This document shows, piece after piece, positions 12,603 to 25,146 of a stretch of DNA of 64,000 nt. Both the position numbers and the translations under genes were made by a program. Location: positions 1,053,001 through 1,117,000 of the forward strand of contig OZ004584.1 of assembly GCA_963924555.1 (NCBI GenBank). Reading direction: 5' to 3'. The stretch is from Crambe crambe (taxonomy: Eukaryota; Porifera; Demospongiae; Poecilosclerida; Crambeidae). A model generated the notes under the pieces. It was given only the letters and a program-made list of their open reading frames with translations. It ran no database searches and had not been told where the DNA came from. Numbering within the stretch: position 1 is the stretch's first letter; each line of letters starts with the position of its first letter.

Positions 12603-13075
12603 TGATGAGGTTTTTAAGGAGAAAGGAAATAAAAAATGCCACTCTACTGGCTTGTCTCATGGAATCTACGTATGTAGCTATTACATAAAACACCGCTTCC
12701 TGTTTAACCTAAAAGAGCTAATTATCTAGAGGCTTTTATACCAGTTGCCAGTCATCAGGGGAGAACCCAATCCAATTAATCAACACTAAACCACAGATTT
12801 TGGTCCCATTAATCTGGCTAGCTCCCGGAAGGGAGGGACCATGCACCCTGCTAATGGAGTCCAGTAGCATAGAGAGATCAGAAAGGCTCTATCCTAAGGA
12901 AGCTGTTTCCAGTCTCGTGGCAATTCACATCACCTCACGTGACCCACAAATTAGTCATTATCATTTCTGGTTTGGTAAGCTATAGCTAATATTATTGTGG
13001 GTCAATCTACGTACTAAAATACGTAAGCAATTATTTAGCTAACCGTTACCTGTATAATAAGATATCAGTGGTGGA

Positions 13076-13264
13076 TCCAGGATTTTCAGAAAGGGGGGGC
13101 ACATAGATGCAAAATATCCGCTCGCTTGCGTGCGAAAATTTTTTTTACCCGGCTTTGGCCCTTTTTAGGGAAATTGTCATGCACCACTGTAATTCTTATA
13201 AGTGGCCACACCAAAAAAAGGGGGGGGCATGTGCCTGAAATGCCCACTCCTAGATCCACCACTG
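13076..13264. mobile_element. 189-bp MITE with CAGTGGTGGATC ends
   Basis: Starts CAGTGGTGGATCCAGGAT and ends CTAGATCCACCACTG, terminal inverted repeats of about 12 bases with more imperfect pairing further in (runs of G on one arm, matching on the other). The same 6 bases, AGATAT, flank both sides (13070-13075 and 13265-13270) and are a plausible target-site duplication. There is no coding capacity. Superfamily not assigned; hAT-type elements often begin CAG but duplicate 8 bases. Confidence 0.7.
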
Positions 13265-13399
13265 AGATATGTACTTGATGGAAGAGGATCTCAAGATGTT
13301 CTTTAGTACAAGAAATAGACTATGTGCTCTGTACTGATTATTCTTTTTACTGTTTCATGCACAACGTATTAGTTTGTGGTAAATTGTGTAGTATTCAAC

Positions 13400-13485
13400 T
13401 TACTTGTGTGTGTGCATGTGTGTGTGCATGCGCATGCATGTGTGCGTGTGTGTGTGCATGCGTGTGTATGTGTGTGTATGTGTGA
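13400..13485. repeat. TG/CATG microsatellite
   Basis: TG repeats interrupted by CATGCG. Apart from this and the MITE at 13076, the interval 12353-14059 contains no gene I can support. Confidence 0.85.
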
Positions 13486-14059
13486 AGCAACTATGAGGAG
13501 ATCCCTGATCATTATTATGTACTGTAGCTACGTATTATAATGACTAGAGATTTCATTGCAATGGCTATGAACTGTGAATATCAGTGTAGTTTATTTTCCA
13601 TACTTGGCCCAGTTAGCTACTGGAGTTCAAACTTGTGAGCTGAGTTCGAATTGTGAGCTCCCACAATTTTTTTTTCACCTTTTATTCGAAGCTATGTACA
13701 ATACATACTCGATCAGTCATACTCCTAGCTAATGATGTCTGACTCATGCATGCACCTTCATGGTTTTAATTATCTTGTCAGATGATGCATGGCTATCTGT
13801 AGCTATATTCATAGCAATCACTTGAAATGAATTTCATTTAAAATTATGCAATAAATAAACAATTTTATCAAGTGACTTCAGTAGCTAATAGCAACACTTG
13901 AAGCATACTCTTTGCGGTAGCTATAGCTAAGCAAAGTTGACTTCAACCATAGAGATAATGAGTTATTGAAGTAATAACTGTGCAATCACTGCAACAGTTT
14001 AGCTAGCAACAATTGCAGTGCTTACTTACTCTTCATGATATAAAAAAGGCTGACTCACG

Positions 14060-17000
14060 ATGTCCAATAAGAAAAGTGACACTTACGAACTGCTTGAAGC
14101 TGAAAAAAAAGACCTCACCACTTCACCAGCTTCTTCTTCTCCATATCAGAACACTGTTCCCGATTCGAGCACCTACCAAACCATCCCACCCACTCAACCA
14201 CCTCTTCCTTCTGTACCAGAAGCCGAGTTCTATGACAGTCCCATTACTGATGTAGACTCTCAAACTTCCTTCTTTCGAAAATCCTCCTCCCCCAACCGAA
14301 ATAAAACTCTGGTCATACTGTTCTGTGGCATCATTCTTGTCATATGTCTCCTTACTTCAGTAGCTGCTATAATCTTTGGTGCTGTGAATAACAAAGAACA
14401 AGGAGAGATAAAAGGAGAGACTGCAATGACTATTAAACTGAGCAGTGAAGATATTGATGATCTCAATGTTAAAGTCAGGAACCTGGAAAATGCTATGCAG
14501 CTAATGGAGAGGAGGTTGAATTCGCTCGATGGTCAACATAACTCCACTCGAAGTATGGCTCAATCAGCACTAAGCTTATTGAATGGTCAGCTTAACATGA
14601 CGATAAGCTCAGTTGATAGTTTGACATCTCGGGTGACAGCTTTGCAGCAGTCACTGGATGCTTTAGGTGGAGTTCAAACCAAGTTCAATAATCAGTTGAT
14701 CAACATGCGGGGAATGACGAACAGCATACAAGCAGAACTTAATGAAACGTCCAATGTCCTTGACTCTGTTACTGCAAGACTTTCAAGTGTGGAAAACAAT
14801 CAGAATGTTCTGAGTACTCAACAGGTCAGCTTCCAGGGTGAATTCAGTGAACTCCAAACTTCAGTCGGTTCAATTAATGGCACATTATCAGCAGCACGAA
14901 ATGACTTAAGTTCACTCAATGCTCGCTACTCTGTCATTACCACCTCCATAACAACCATAGATTCCACCCAGAGAGTGGCTCTACAGAATATAACAATGCT
15001 ACAATCATTTATCAAAGTATTTGACATGAATCTTAATGCAACGAGAGATAATGTAGCAAGCCTTCTAGAAAAGTCTACAAACTTTGATGCTACAATTCGA
15101 ATGCTCAGACTCCAACAGAATACTACTTTAAGTGATGTCACAACACTGCAGTCTACCTTAGGAGGTATTAATAGAAATCTTACTTCTGTTATGAACAATG
15201 TTTTGTTGTTGGCTGACAATATAGTGGCTATCAATGTGACCTCCGATTTACAAGGACTGACTGCTAACATTGCTACATTGCAGACGATGCTTACCATGAC
15301 CAATAACCAGATCAGCACAGCCAGAAATGATCTCACATCCTTGACAAGCAGAACATCAAGTCTTGAGGGAATGTTTCGCACAGCAAACAGTGCACAAATG
15401 TCCATCAGAAGTGACCTTCAAGGCCTCCAATCAAATATCAGCTCCCTCGACACTCAACTCAGTTCCACACTGACAGCCTTTAACAGTCTTAATACACGAG
15501 TTGGGAGTGAGATTAACTTATTCCGGCAATGTTACAAGGATGTTGCAAGTTGCACAGTGATTCAGCATGCTGTGAATGACTACTGGTACCGGTGTGATAC
15601 TCCTTATAGGAGTGTCAATGTCACTGCGAGTTGTCTATGATATATACACAGATAAAGCGGTTAGCCGTAGCTAATTAGAGCACAACATTAAGAGTAGTCA
15701 TGCAGTCATAGGCTGAAAACTGACCAACCAGTTACATACAATAATTATAGCAAAGGTCAAGTTGATGGGATGAAAATTCTGATCATAGTAACCGGCTATA
15801 ATAGTGACCATATCGTGACTGATCAATTAATCATGCCTTGTTAATGCCAAGCCCACTTTTAGAGAGAGTGGGCCTACACTGTATACATAATTATCAGTGC
15901 ATGCAACAGGCTAGCTCTGTATGTGCAGCTGTTATGAGTATGAATTCATTAGCTAATTGGATTCAGTACTGCATGGCTAGCCATTAATCTTTGTGACTTC
16001 CCCAGAAGCATAGCTATGAATGTACATCCTGACCAGTGATGAATATAACAATAACAAAAGTCACATTCCCCAACCTGTAAGTCCTGGTAGCTAGTTAAAA
16101 TCATATAAAGTAATTCATGAAGAATAGTATTCATGAATGGCCATGAGCTGGCATCTCAGATTTTATACAGCTATAATTATGATTGCCTCATGTGTCTACA
16201 TGTTATGTAAGTGTGACAGTCACATGGATAGCTTTTAGCTTGCTTTTGAAAAATCAAGAGTGAACCACCTTTCTGTCCTAACTAGCATACATGCTGTAGC
16301 TACCCACTCTAATTTAAGTGTCTACTTAGTAGTAAAGTAGACTTAAATTAGAGTGGGTTTAATTAAAATGCCCGAGACTATTTTATGTTTTATATGGCTA
16401 TTATCAAAAGGTCCACGGAAGTAGTAACTACTTCTGTGGGCCTTTTGATAATAGCCACATGAAACAGTCTCAGGCATTTTAATTAAATTGGCCATTTATT
16501 TTCTCTAACAATCACAGTAGAATTTCCAATAAAGGACCCTCCAAGAAAAAAATAGTCTCACACGAGAGTACGAGAAAAAAAGGACAATCTCCCAACAAAG
16601 GACGCTCTTTTGGGCCCCTTCCCATAGCGTTAGTACATTTTTAACCTCCAAGAAAAGGACCTCTCTACAAAGGACAAAATGGCTGATCCCAAAGTGTCCT
16701 TTAGTCTGAGGTTCCACTGTAAACTATCCCAAACATCTGTCATGTGTTCAATAATGGATGCATAGCTACGTAACTATGGAGAGCCTCAAGTATGCAACAT
16801 TTCTACCTAATGGCAGTAGCTGTACTTTATATTTATAGAGTAACTACGTAACTATCTAGACAGTATTACGTAGCTAACTATTATGATCTTACTTTCGTTT
16901 CTAGGGATATTACCCTCTGAACGTGCGTTGTCAACATGACCCGGACACCAGGTACATAGACTCGACGTACATTGAGATACAAGGCGGTTCTGTGAGGTGT

Positions 17001-17123
17001 AATTGCAACGTGGTGGGGATCACTGCTGCCGGTTCCCACGCTGGCATCTTCCCCGATCCTCCCACTGGACAATGCTCCCTGGTCATCACTCGATGCCCCT
17101 TAGCACAGAGACTGTTCTCATAA
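14060..17123 (+). CDS. Type II membrane coiled-coil/Cys-head protein, long-stalk member (two exons, GC-AG intron)
   Basis: Exon 1 is 14060-15625, exon 2 is 16905-17123, 594 residues. The tail (about 80 residues) has DTYELL at Tyr9 and SSTYQTIPP at Tyr39; the latter fits the ITIM consensus. The membrane helix is near residues 82-108. The stalk, about 380 residues, is a long coiled coil rich in N-x-S/T sites, with irregular copies of the Ser-Leu-Asn spacing rather than clean repeats. The head is canonical: QCYKDVASC before the intron, then RCQHDPDTRYID, RCNCNVVG and CSLVITRCP. The donor base pair at the conserved splice site reads GC (ACT then GCGAGT), where other members have GTAAGT. The acceptor is TTTCTAG. 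If the intron were not spliced the protein would stop four codons later, losing half the head. The 1279-bp intron is full of mobile-element debris. Confidence 0.8.
16303..16357. repeat. Near-perfect palindrome in an intron
   Basis: CCCACTCTAATTTAAGT on the left pairs with ACTTAAATTAGAGTGGG on the right around a short spacer. It could fold into a long hairpin, and it abuts the next palindromic element. Confidence 0.8.
16358..16487. mobile_element. 130-bp palindromic MITE
   Basis: Left arm 16358-16425 and right arm 16426-16487 are reverse complements with few mismatches: TTTAATTAAAATGCC, GAGACT, GGCTATTATCAAAAGG and GAAGTAGT pair with their counterparts. There is almost no loop, so it is a full-length foldback element. 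I see no transposase and no clear target duplication. Confidence 0.75.
16505..16725 (-). repeat. Dispersed repeat (GGAACCTC/GTCCTTTGTAGAGAGG type)
   Basis: Read on the minus strand it runs CAGTGGAACCTCAGACTAAAGG, then GTCCTTTGTAGAGAGG, then further GTCCTTT/GAGG blocks. Related copies lie at 28558-28722, 32585-32750 and, diverged, 60160-60310. Three of the four copies visible here sit in introns of genes; the fourth is in the duplicated pseudogene intron. Confidence 0.65.
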
Positions 17124-19235
17124 ACCAGTTTGATTGCCATACATAGCTATTAGCCAGCTGGCCTTCTTTTTAGATTAACCCTTTATTTACTCAGTATAGC
17201 GTCTTAATTAAGTTTTAATTGCTAGCTACAAGATAATTTCTAAATTAGCTAATAGTTTTCTTTAAAAGTTCAGAGTTCCTGTTAGTTCATTACCTAACCT
17301 CCAGATCAAAGCCATATGGCTTATTGTACGAAAAGCTCAGTGATGAAATAGTACTTAAATTCTTATAGTTTCCAGTCAAGTCACTGATTCAGAACAGCAG
17401 CTTCCTGTTTGCAACATGATCTGTCAGCTTTAGCAAATTGGTTATTTGCAAAATCACTAAAAGCTTAGTCTTTTTCTCCCTAGTAGCTATGTAGATAGCT
17501 TCCAACAATATAGCAATCATTCAGCATCTCTATCAGAGCACCAAAATTCTTTATGCCATGGATCTATGTCTATGCTCTGTGCATGTGGTATATTGTCACC
17601 AGAGGGTGTGGTTTCAGTACTCACACGTACTTGTGGTTTATCAAAATTCTCTCACACTTCTCCGGTCTGATAGTCTGATAGTCTCACGAGCCAGACATAA
17701 CCTGGTGTGTGGACTTGGTATTTCTTGAGTCTGTGTGATGAGAAGACAATTTCTATTGTAATGGTTCTTACAGCTGCTGTGCTGGTGCTAGAGGAGTCTG
17801 TTGCATGGATAATCTTTGTGCTGTCCTGATGACAAGATGCAATTAAGGCTACCATTTTGAGATGCATCTATGACAATATTGGAACACTGGAATTGGAATG
17901 GATCCACACACACGACATCAAGCTGTTGAGCTTGAGCTAAGGTCAAGGTACAATGTACTCGGGTTTTCGCGCATGCTCACTAGATATGATAAACTCCTGT
18001 ACGATTTGGCTAGGACTGCATCAAGGTGAGTGTACTACTAAATATGAATAGAGGATAGGGCTAGAGGCTAGGCTAGGGCGAAGGGCTAGGGCTAGAAGTA
18101 TAAATAGCTATCTACATAAAACCGATTTCTGCAGCGTTGCCACGTACTGTGGCAACCGATGTACCGTGTGCTATTGAATGTGTGGTCTCAGGTTCATTCC
18201 CGAATCGGACTGCCAATCTTAAAATAATTTTCAAGTGTCACCTGCCGGTACTGCATCTCCCGCTTACAAGCCCAGAGTGCAAACCACTCACTCACACACA
18301 CACAGATCACATCTACTGCTTCTTAAAACTACATAATGAAGTTTCTTCATGGCAGCAGGTTTTATCATGCCCTAATGCATTTTCTTATGGAGCTGTGCCT
18401 ATTTTGTCATAATTATATTAAATTGAAAGCTGTTAAACTCTCTGGGGCTTGTAGCTACTTTGGACAGAACCAGAACTACTAAATACCTTGAAATAGTTCT
18501 ATCCAGCTATACATCTTGATAGCTAGTTCCAATACATGTATTTAGTGTGTGTCTGCCGGTCAATGTGGGTTATTTTGTGTTGGATGTCGTGTAGCCATCT
18601 GCTGTCCTGATGTATAGATAGCTTCAGTGCCCCACTATCGTCCATCATGTCTTCTTCTCTGTTCTCATCCCAATCTACCAAAACATTCTCCATAGGTCGA
18701 GTAGTACCTCCACGTGGTTGGGGATGGCAATGTCTATATAGGCGGCTAAATAACTACTGTTGACTTTTGTGTGGTGTACTGAGACCATTAGAAGACTTAT
18801 CTTGGTACTTGTGATCCAAGAGAGGTGACATCATTATATTGAATTAGGTTACGTTTTAGATGGTCATCACTGGTGAATTTATAGTACTTCTCAATCTCCT
18901 TCTCAAATAACTGCCACACCTATTCAATGATATTTTGAGATGTCAACATCCCTGCATTTTTGCCACAAGAATGTTGTAGCCATGAGTGGTTTTCCTTGCA
19001 TACCTGAAGCCAACAATCCTGATATTTCCCTAACCACATCCCATGGAATAGTGTTGGCTCAGCCTATGTATGTAAGCAACATAGAGCAGTAGTGCGGTAC
19101 TTTGATCTTAACCACAAATAGGCTTTAATAATAGAGTATACATGTTAGCAAATGAATAGCTATTATAGCTATGATTTACTTAATATTGTGCTATAATTCT
19201 TAGGTATTATTCAATGAGAACATCTTCCTTGCATT
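17124..19235. other. Intergenic, possible coding relics of unknown origin
   Basis: No gene called. On the minus strand about 18,800-19,060 reads WQLFEKEIEKYYKFTSDD and similar protein-like text, and 18,600-18,740 reads PMENVLVDWDENREEDMMDD, with stops between. This looks like a decayed ORF, perhaps transposon-derived, but I cannot name it. A perfect 8-bp inverted repeat GTTGCCAC/GTGGCAAC sits at about 18,136-18,156. The ankyrin gene's promoter should lie before 19236. Confidence 0.3.
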
Positions 19236-22200
19236 ATGAGTGAGAAGCATGTTGAAAGAGTCACATACAAACGGCTAAAAAGGTACTATGACAAAAGTCG
19301 TTCTTTCATTCTGCGCACACGCCAGATGGTAGTAAAGGGTTTTAAAAGAATCGGCACTGCTCTTGGAGTGAATGAAGACAAAAGTTATAAGAACATAGAA
19401 CACAGTCAGGACTGGGATGATTGTGTTGATGTTGAGAAATTGAATGCCATGAATGAGATGGATGGAACAGATAATGCTGGAGCTGACAATGAAAGGGATA
19501 AACTATTCTCTGTGGAAAGGAATGAACAATGGTCTGAATTTCTTAAGGCAAGCTTTGACGGACATGAGAAAAAGGTTGAAATGCTATTAGAACAAGATGA
19601 TAGTACAATTGAAGAGCAAGATGATAAAGGACGATCAGCATTAATGATAGCAAGCAGTTGTGGGCACACTAAAGTGATCAAGAGTCTGCTAAATAAAGGA
19701 GCCCAATTTGACTTGATGGATTATTATGGAGAGTCTGCCTTAATGATAGCAAGTCGGAAAGGTCACACTGAAGTGGTCAAACTGCTACTAGAAAAAGTTG
19801 CTCAAGTTGATCTACAGAATAATAATGGATTTTCTGCTTTGATAATAGCAAGTAAGAATGGTCACACTGAATTGGTCAAACTGCTACTAGAGAAAGATGC
19901 TCAAGTTAATATGCAGAACAATAATGAATGGTCTGCTTTAATGTTAGCAAGTCTAAATTGTAATATTGAAGTGGTCAAACTGCTACTAGAGAAAGGTGCT
20001 CAAGTCAATATGCAAGAATGCTATGGATGGTCTGCTTTAATGATAGCAAGTCTGAATGGTTACACTGAAGTGGTCAAACTGCTATTAGAGAAAGGTGCTC
20101 AAATTGACATGCAGAACAGTTATGGAAAGTGTGCTCTATATTTAGCAAGTCAGAATTGTCACACTGAAGTGGTCAAACTGCTACTAGAAAAAGATGCTCA
20201 AATCAATATGCAGACCATAGATGGATGGTCTGCTTTAATGTTAGCAAGTGAGAATGGTCACACTGAAGTGGTCAAGCTGCTACTAGAGAAAGATGCTCAA
20301 GTTGATATGCGGGAAAATGATGGATGGTCTGCTTTATTGATAGCAAGTGAGAATGGTCACACTGAAGTAGTCAAACTTCTACTAGACAAAGGTGCTCAAG
20401 TGAATATACAAAGAAATAATGGATGGTCAGCTTTAATGTTAGCAAGTCAGAATGGTCACACTGAAGTAGTCACACTATACTAGAGAAAGGAACTCAAGTT
20501 AATATACAGGGAAATGATGGATGGTCTGCTTTAATGTTAGCAAGTCTAAACTATTGCACTGAAGTGATCAAACTGCTACTAGAGAAAGGTGCTCAAGTTG
20601 ATATGCAGGAAAATGATGGATGGTCTGCTTTAATGTTAGCAAGTCAAAATGGTCACACTGAAGTGGTCAAACTGCTACTAGTAGAGAAAGGTGCTCAAGT
20701 CAATCTACAGAACAATAATGGATTTTCTGCTTTAATATTAGCAAGTAAGAATGGTCACACTGAAGTGGTCAAACTACTATTAGAGAAACGTGCTCAAGTG
20801 AATATTATAAGGAACAATAATGGATCATCTGCTCTACATTTAGCAAGTCAGAATGGTCACACTGATGTGATCAAACTGCTATTAGAGAAAGGTGCTCAAG
20901 TCGATATGCGGAAAAATAATGGATTTTCTGCTTTAATGATAGCAAGTCCATTGGGTCACACTGAAGTGGTCAAACTGTTACTAGAGAAAGGTGCTCAAGT
21001 TGATATGCAGGGTTATGATGGATGGTCTGCTTTAATGTTAGCAAGTCTAAAATACTGCACTGAAGTGGTCAAACTGCTACTAGAGAAAGGTGCTCAAGTT
21101 GATATGCAGAAAAATAATGGATCATCTGCTTTAATGTTAGCAAGTCAAAATGGTCACACTGAAGTGGTCAAACTACTACTAGAGAAAGGTGCTCAAGTCA
21201 TTATACAGAATAATAATGGATCATCTGCTTTAATGTTAGCAAGTCAGTATGGTTGCACTGAAGTGGTCAAACTGTTACTAGAGAAAGATGCTCAAGTCGA
21301 TATGCAGAACAATTATGGATTTTCTGCTTTAATGATAGCAAGTCTAAATAGTTGCACTGAAGTGGTCAAACTGCTACTAAAGAAAGGTGATAAAGTCAAT
21401 ATACAAAACAATAATGGAAGGTCTGCTTTAATGTTAGCAAGTCAGAATGGTCACACTGAAGTGGTCAAACTATTACTAGAGAAAGGTGCTCGAGTAGACA
21501 TACAGGAAAACGATGGATGGTCTGCTTTAATGATAGCAAGTGAAAATGGTCACATTGAAGTGGTCAAACTGCTACTAGAGAAAGGTTCTCAGATTGATAT
21601 GCAGGAAAATGATGGATGGTCTGCTTTAATTTTAGCAAGTCAGAATGGTCACATTGAAGTGGTCAAACTGCTACTAGAGAAAGGTTCTCAGTTTGATATC
21701 CAGGAAAATGATGGATGGTCTGCTTTAATGTTAGCAAGTCAAAATGGTCACACAGAAGTGGTGAAACTACTTCTAGAAAAAGGTGTTGAAGTTGATATGC
21801 AGAACAATAAAGGATTTTCAGCTTTAATGAAAGCAAGTCAGAATTGTCACACTAAAGTGGTCAAAATATTGTTAGAAAAAAGTGCTCAAGTTGATATGCA
21901 GAGCAATACTGGATTATCTTCTCTATATTTAGCAATTGAGAATGGTCACACTGAAGTGGTCAAACTGCTACTGGAGAAAGGTGCTCAAGCCAATGCGGTA
22001 GATAAAGATGGATCTGCATTAGTAGCAGCTATCAAAGGTCAGCACACTGAAACAATTAAACTTCTGTACCAACTTGGAGTCAACGTTAGCAGATGTAACA
22101 GTCAAGGAACTCCACTGTTAGAGTTAGCAGCCAATAATTTTTATGACATCATTCCAGTCGATCTGTGTGATGATGATGGGAAAACTGCCCTAATGTATGC

Positions 22201-24522
22201 TAGCTCCAATGGAAATCCAGATACTGTTTCCCAACTTCTGGAAAAAAATGCCCAAATCAACATGCAAGATAACAATGGCTGGTTTCCTCTGATGTATGCA
22301 GCACAAGCTGGAGATCCAGAAATTTGTGGTCTTCTCATAGCATATGGAGCTAATGTACACTTGACTGATTATGAAGGAGATACCATATTTGATGTCTGTT
22401 CTCATGAAGTCATCACTTTTTCACTTTTTCAAAATTTGGTACGTATGTTGTTTATAGATAATTATTAAATACAATTCTTCATCTATTTTCTGCCCATCTT
22501 ACAGTTACAGACTTTATTGGATGAAAAAAATGGTGATATTCGTAAGTATAGTTAATAGCTATACACATCATTCACATTATTTTATTTATGAACTTATATT
22601 AATTATAGGGATCGACTCCAACTACCCAGGAGTTCTCTTTTACCAAATATCTGTCTCAGAACACATTACATTAAAAGAAACCTTGATACATAAGCTAGAG
22701 GACCTGGGAATCTCTGTATTCATTCCTGTAAACTCACTGAGCATTGAAGAAGAATTTCTAGACCTTTCTGTTCATCCTTGCTTCAGTGGACCATTTGAGT
22801 TACCAGACGGCTATGAGTCAACAAGTCCAACTTATTTGATCACACACAGCAGGAGAGTGACATTCTCAAAGGATGTTACAGTCAGGATGCATCACTATGC
22901 TTGCTTGAAGAGTGAAGAGGATTGTGAGGACATGGCGTTCCTCTCAGCTAGCTCCACCCCTGTGTACAGGGAGTCCAGTCCAGCTGTCTACATCTTCAGA
23001 GAGATCCAGGGGGCCAAGGGAATATTCAAACCTGGAGATCAGGTGGGAGAAATATCACTGAGACACTTCTGCTTGTTAAAGATTGGCAAGAGGAAGAGAG
23101 AAGAAGATGAAGATGAAGTGGACGGTTCAGAAACCTCACCAAAACTTTCCAAAGGTAAATTAACCCTTGGATAGAGCCTTCAAAATAAATACCCTCTTTT
23201 GTGTGCAGGAGATGGATCATATTATTCTGCAAGGTTGTATCGTGACTTGAATCCTTCCCATGAGGCGTCTGCTGTGTTCTGCATGTGCTTATATCATCCT
23301 CTGTACATTCAAGTATGTTGCTATTGACTACGACTTTCCTTATATAATCTAGTATGTATGTATCACTCCATCTTTCAGCATTGTGATAGAAGAATAATGA
23401 AAGGACATGCTAGTATGGAAAAATGGGAAGGACACAGTGAAAAAATAGCCCAAATGATATCAGAAGAAGTGGTGATTGATGGAATATCAGATTCGATAAA
23501 AAACCTACAAAGGTACGAGCTTGATTTATCTAGAGCATGGCTCATGATTAATTTTTACTGCACAGATTCTAAAGAGAGAGATTCATCTCCCTGAACTATT
23601 AAGAATCAGGGTTTCATACCTTCTCGACTACCCTCCAAAGTTCATAGCTCACATCAAAGCAGCAACAGGCACTGCTTCTAATCCACCAGAACTGAAAGTT
23701 AGTGGATTGGATATTAGGGAAGTCTACTTTGAAACTCCCAGTAAGATACACCACCCATGATGATGCATGCTGTCCCCCCTGCATGATTCATGTCAACTAA
23801 TACAGCAGAGTCTCCATCTCAATCTGTGGATGATCAGTCAGGGGCCTCCCCTTCAGCTGCTGAACCAAAGAATGTGAGTATAAGACTGAACTTGTTCAAA
23901 GGTCATTGGATGTTAACATGGCCTATAGCTAGCTAGCTATTATAGTGAAACCCAGAGTGTGTGACCACAAGAGTTGAACTTGATCCTTTTATTGATATTA
24001 TAGGAATTTACTGAAGTCAGTCCTACAATTTTACCATCTTCAACTTTATCAACTATCGATGACACAGCATTAGGTAAGGGTATCATGATCATCTGTAAAC
24101 TGTGATTATTGTTCAATTCAGGGATTAGTGATTTGGGTGACGTGTTTGATGCAGTGGAAACTTTATCTGCCAAGTGGGAAGTACTTGCCACTAAACTACG
24201 CATTCAGCAACACACTGTTGAGGCCATCAAGAAGAACAACCCAGGGGACGTTGATGTCTGCCTCAATTTAATGTTGGGACAGTGGCTGAAGTTGAATTAT
24301 GACTATCGAAAGTATGGAAGGCCAAGCTGGAGGATTATGGCTAAGAGTGTGCAGAGAATGGATCCATGGCTGTTTGAAGAGATTGCCAGAGATCATTCCA
24401 TAGGTACTAGGTGAGAGAAATTAATGTGGCTCTGTAGCGAAGACATTGTTGATTTTTCATGCAGTTCAAGGTCACATGATGAGCTAAAGACTGAACACTG
24501 CATAGAAGAAACTTCAAAGTAG
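19236..24522 (+). CDS. Ankyrin array - ZU5 - Death domain protein (10 exons, one frameshift)
   Basis: Exons by my reading: 19236-22438, 22505-22541, 22609-23154, 23209-23312, 23379-23512, 23577-23740, 23806-23873, 24004-24073, 24122-24410, 24465-24522, with nine introns of 48-130 bp. The coding sum is 4673 nt, exactly one short of 1557 codons plus stop. The missing base is near 20470-20480, where the repeat consensus has lost one nucleotide. Domains: a basic N-terminal segment of about 100 residues, about 28 ankyrin repeats of 33 residues, a ZU5 domain (about 22,620-22,960), a stretch that may be a UPA domain, and a C-terminal Death domain (about 24,122-24,400, with AKWEVLATKLRI and the final DPWLFEEIA helix). 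This Ank-ZU5-Death order is known from signalling adaptors of sponges and other invertebrates. It is likely cytosolic, acting through Death-fold partners. It could be a recent pseudogene, or the frameshift could be a sequencing error. Confidence 0.8.
19620..22370 (+). repeat. 99-bp tandem array encoding ankyrin repeats
   Basis: About 28 units of 99 bp, many nearly identical at nucleotide level (GGATGGTCTGCTTTAATG, then GGTCACACTGAAGTGGTC, then GAGAAAGGTGCTCAAGT). Two units each carry one extra codon, near 20,680 and 20,810. Terminal units diverge while central ones are homogeneous, as expected from repeated unequal exchange. One unit lost a single base near 20,475. Confidence 0.9.
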
Positions 24523-25146
24523 CACACCTAGCTATCATCAATTATGATTTCAACTAGCTAATCCACTCCTCATTTAGATTTGAGATTTGTAACGCTGAAA
24601 GTTAGCTCCATGCACCTACTTCAAAGTAGCAAACACAAGTGAAGTATGCCCATAATACATTATAATCACTTCTAGAGTTTTGGACTTTGGATATTATAAG
24701 TAAAATTACATGACCTGTAGTTTTAACGAGAGAGAGAGAGAGAGATTCATTTTTAGCACAATGTACAGTGGAACAGTGGAACCTGATGATTGCATGTTCT
24801 CAGGCTTGCTGCATACGGTAGGCATGCTCTTCCATTAAGTTAACCATACATACGTGCATGTAGCCTCTCTTGGCCATTAACTCATTGTTAAAATTATTTC
24901 TCCTTGACAGAACTCAAACATTATGTTCTCAACATGGCTTTGTGTTCATATGATTCCATGTTGCATAGTTACTGCATTAGTAATGGCTGCCTGAGAACAC
25001 TCACTCTCAGCTGCTTGTGAATGTCACTAGAGAAATATTTTAAGTAGCTGGCTGATTTTCCCATAGACACCAAGTAGCTAGCTAACTCAGTGAATATAAA
25101 GAAAGGTAGCCACCACAGTTGCCATCATTATTATCACAGTGCCACA
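24523..25146. other. Intergenic, promoter region of the next gene
   Basis: No coding signal. Contains a short GA repeat at about 24,729-24,745. A GTG-initiated extension of the downstream frame begins at 25090, but the first ATG is at 25147. Confidence 0.5.

Noticed and set aside
12502-12729. Open frames on both strands over the GT run
   Set aside because: His-Thr and Val-Cys runs produced by the microsatellite.
18137-18412. 91-codon plus-strand frame
   Set aside because: No domain, signal or homologous neighbour; composition like intergenic DNA.
19620-22370. Direct-repeat array considered as CRISPR
   Set aside because: No unique spacers; the 99-bp period codes for 33-residue ankyrin repeats in a eukaryotic gene.
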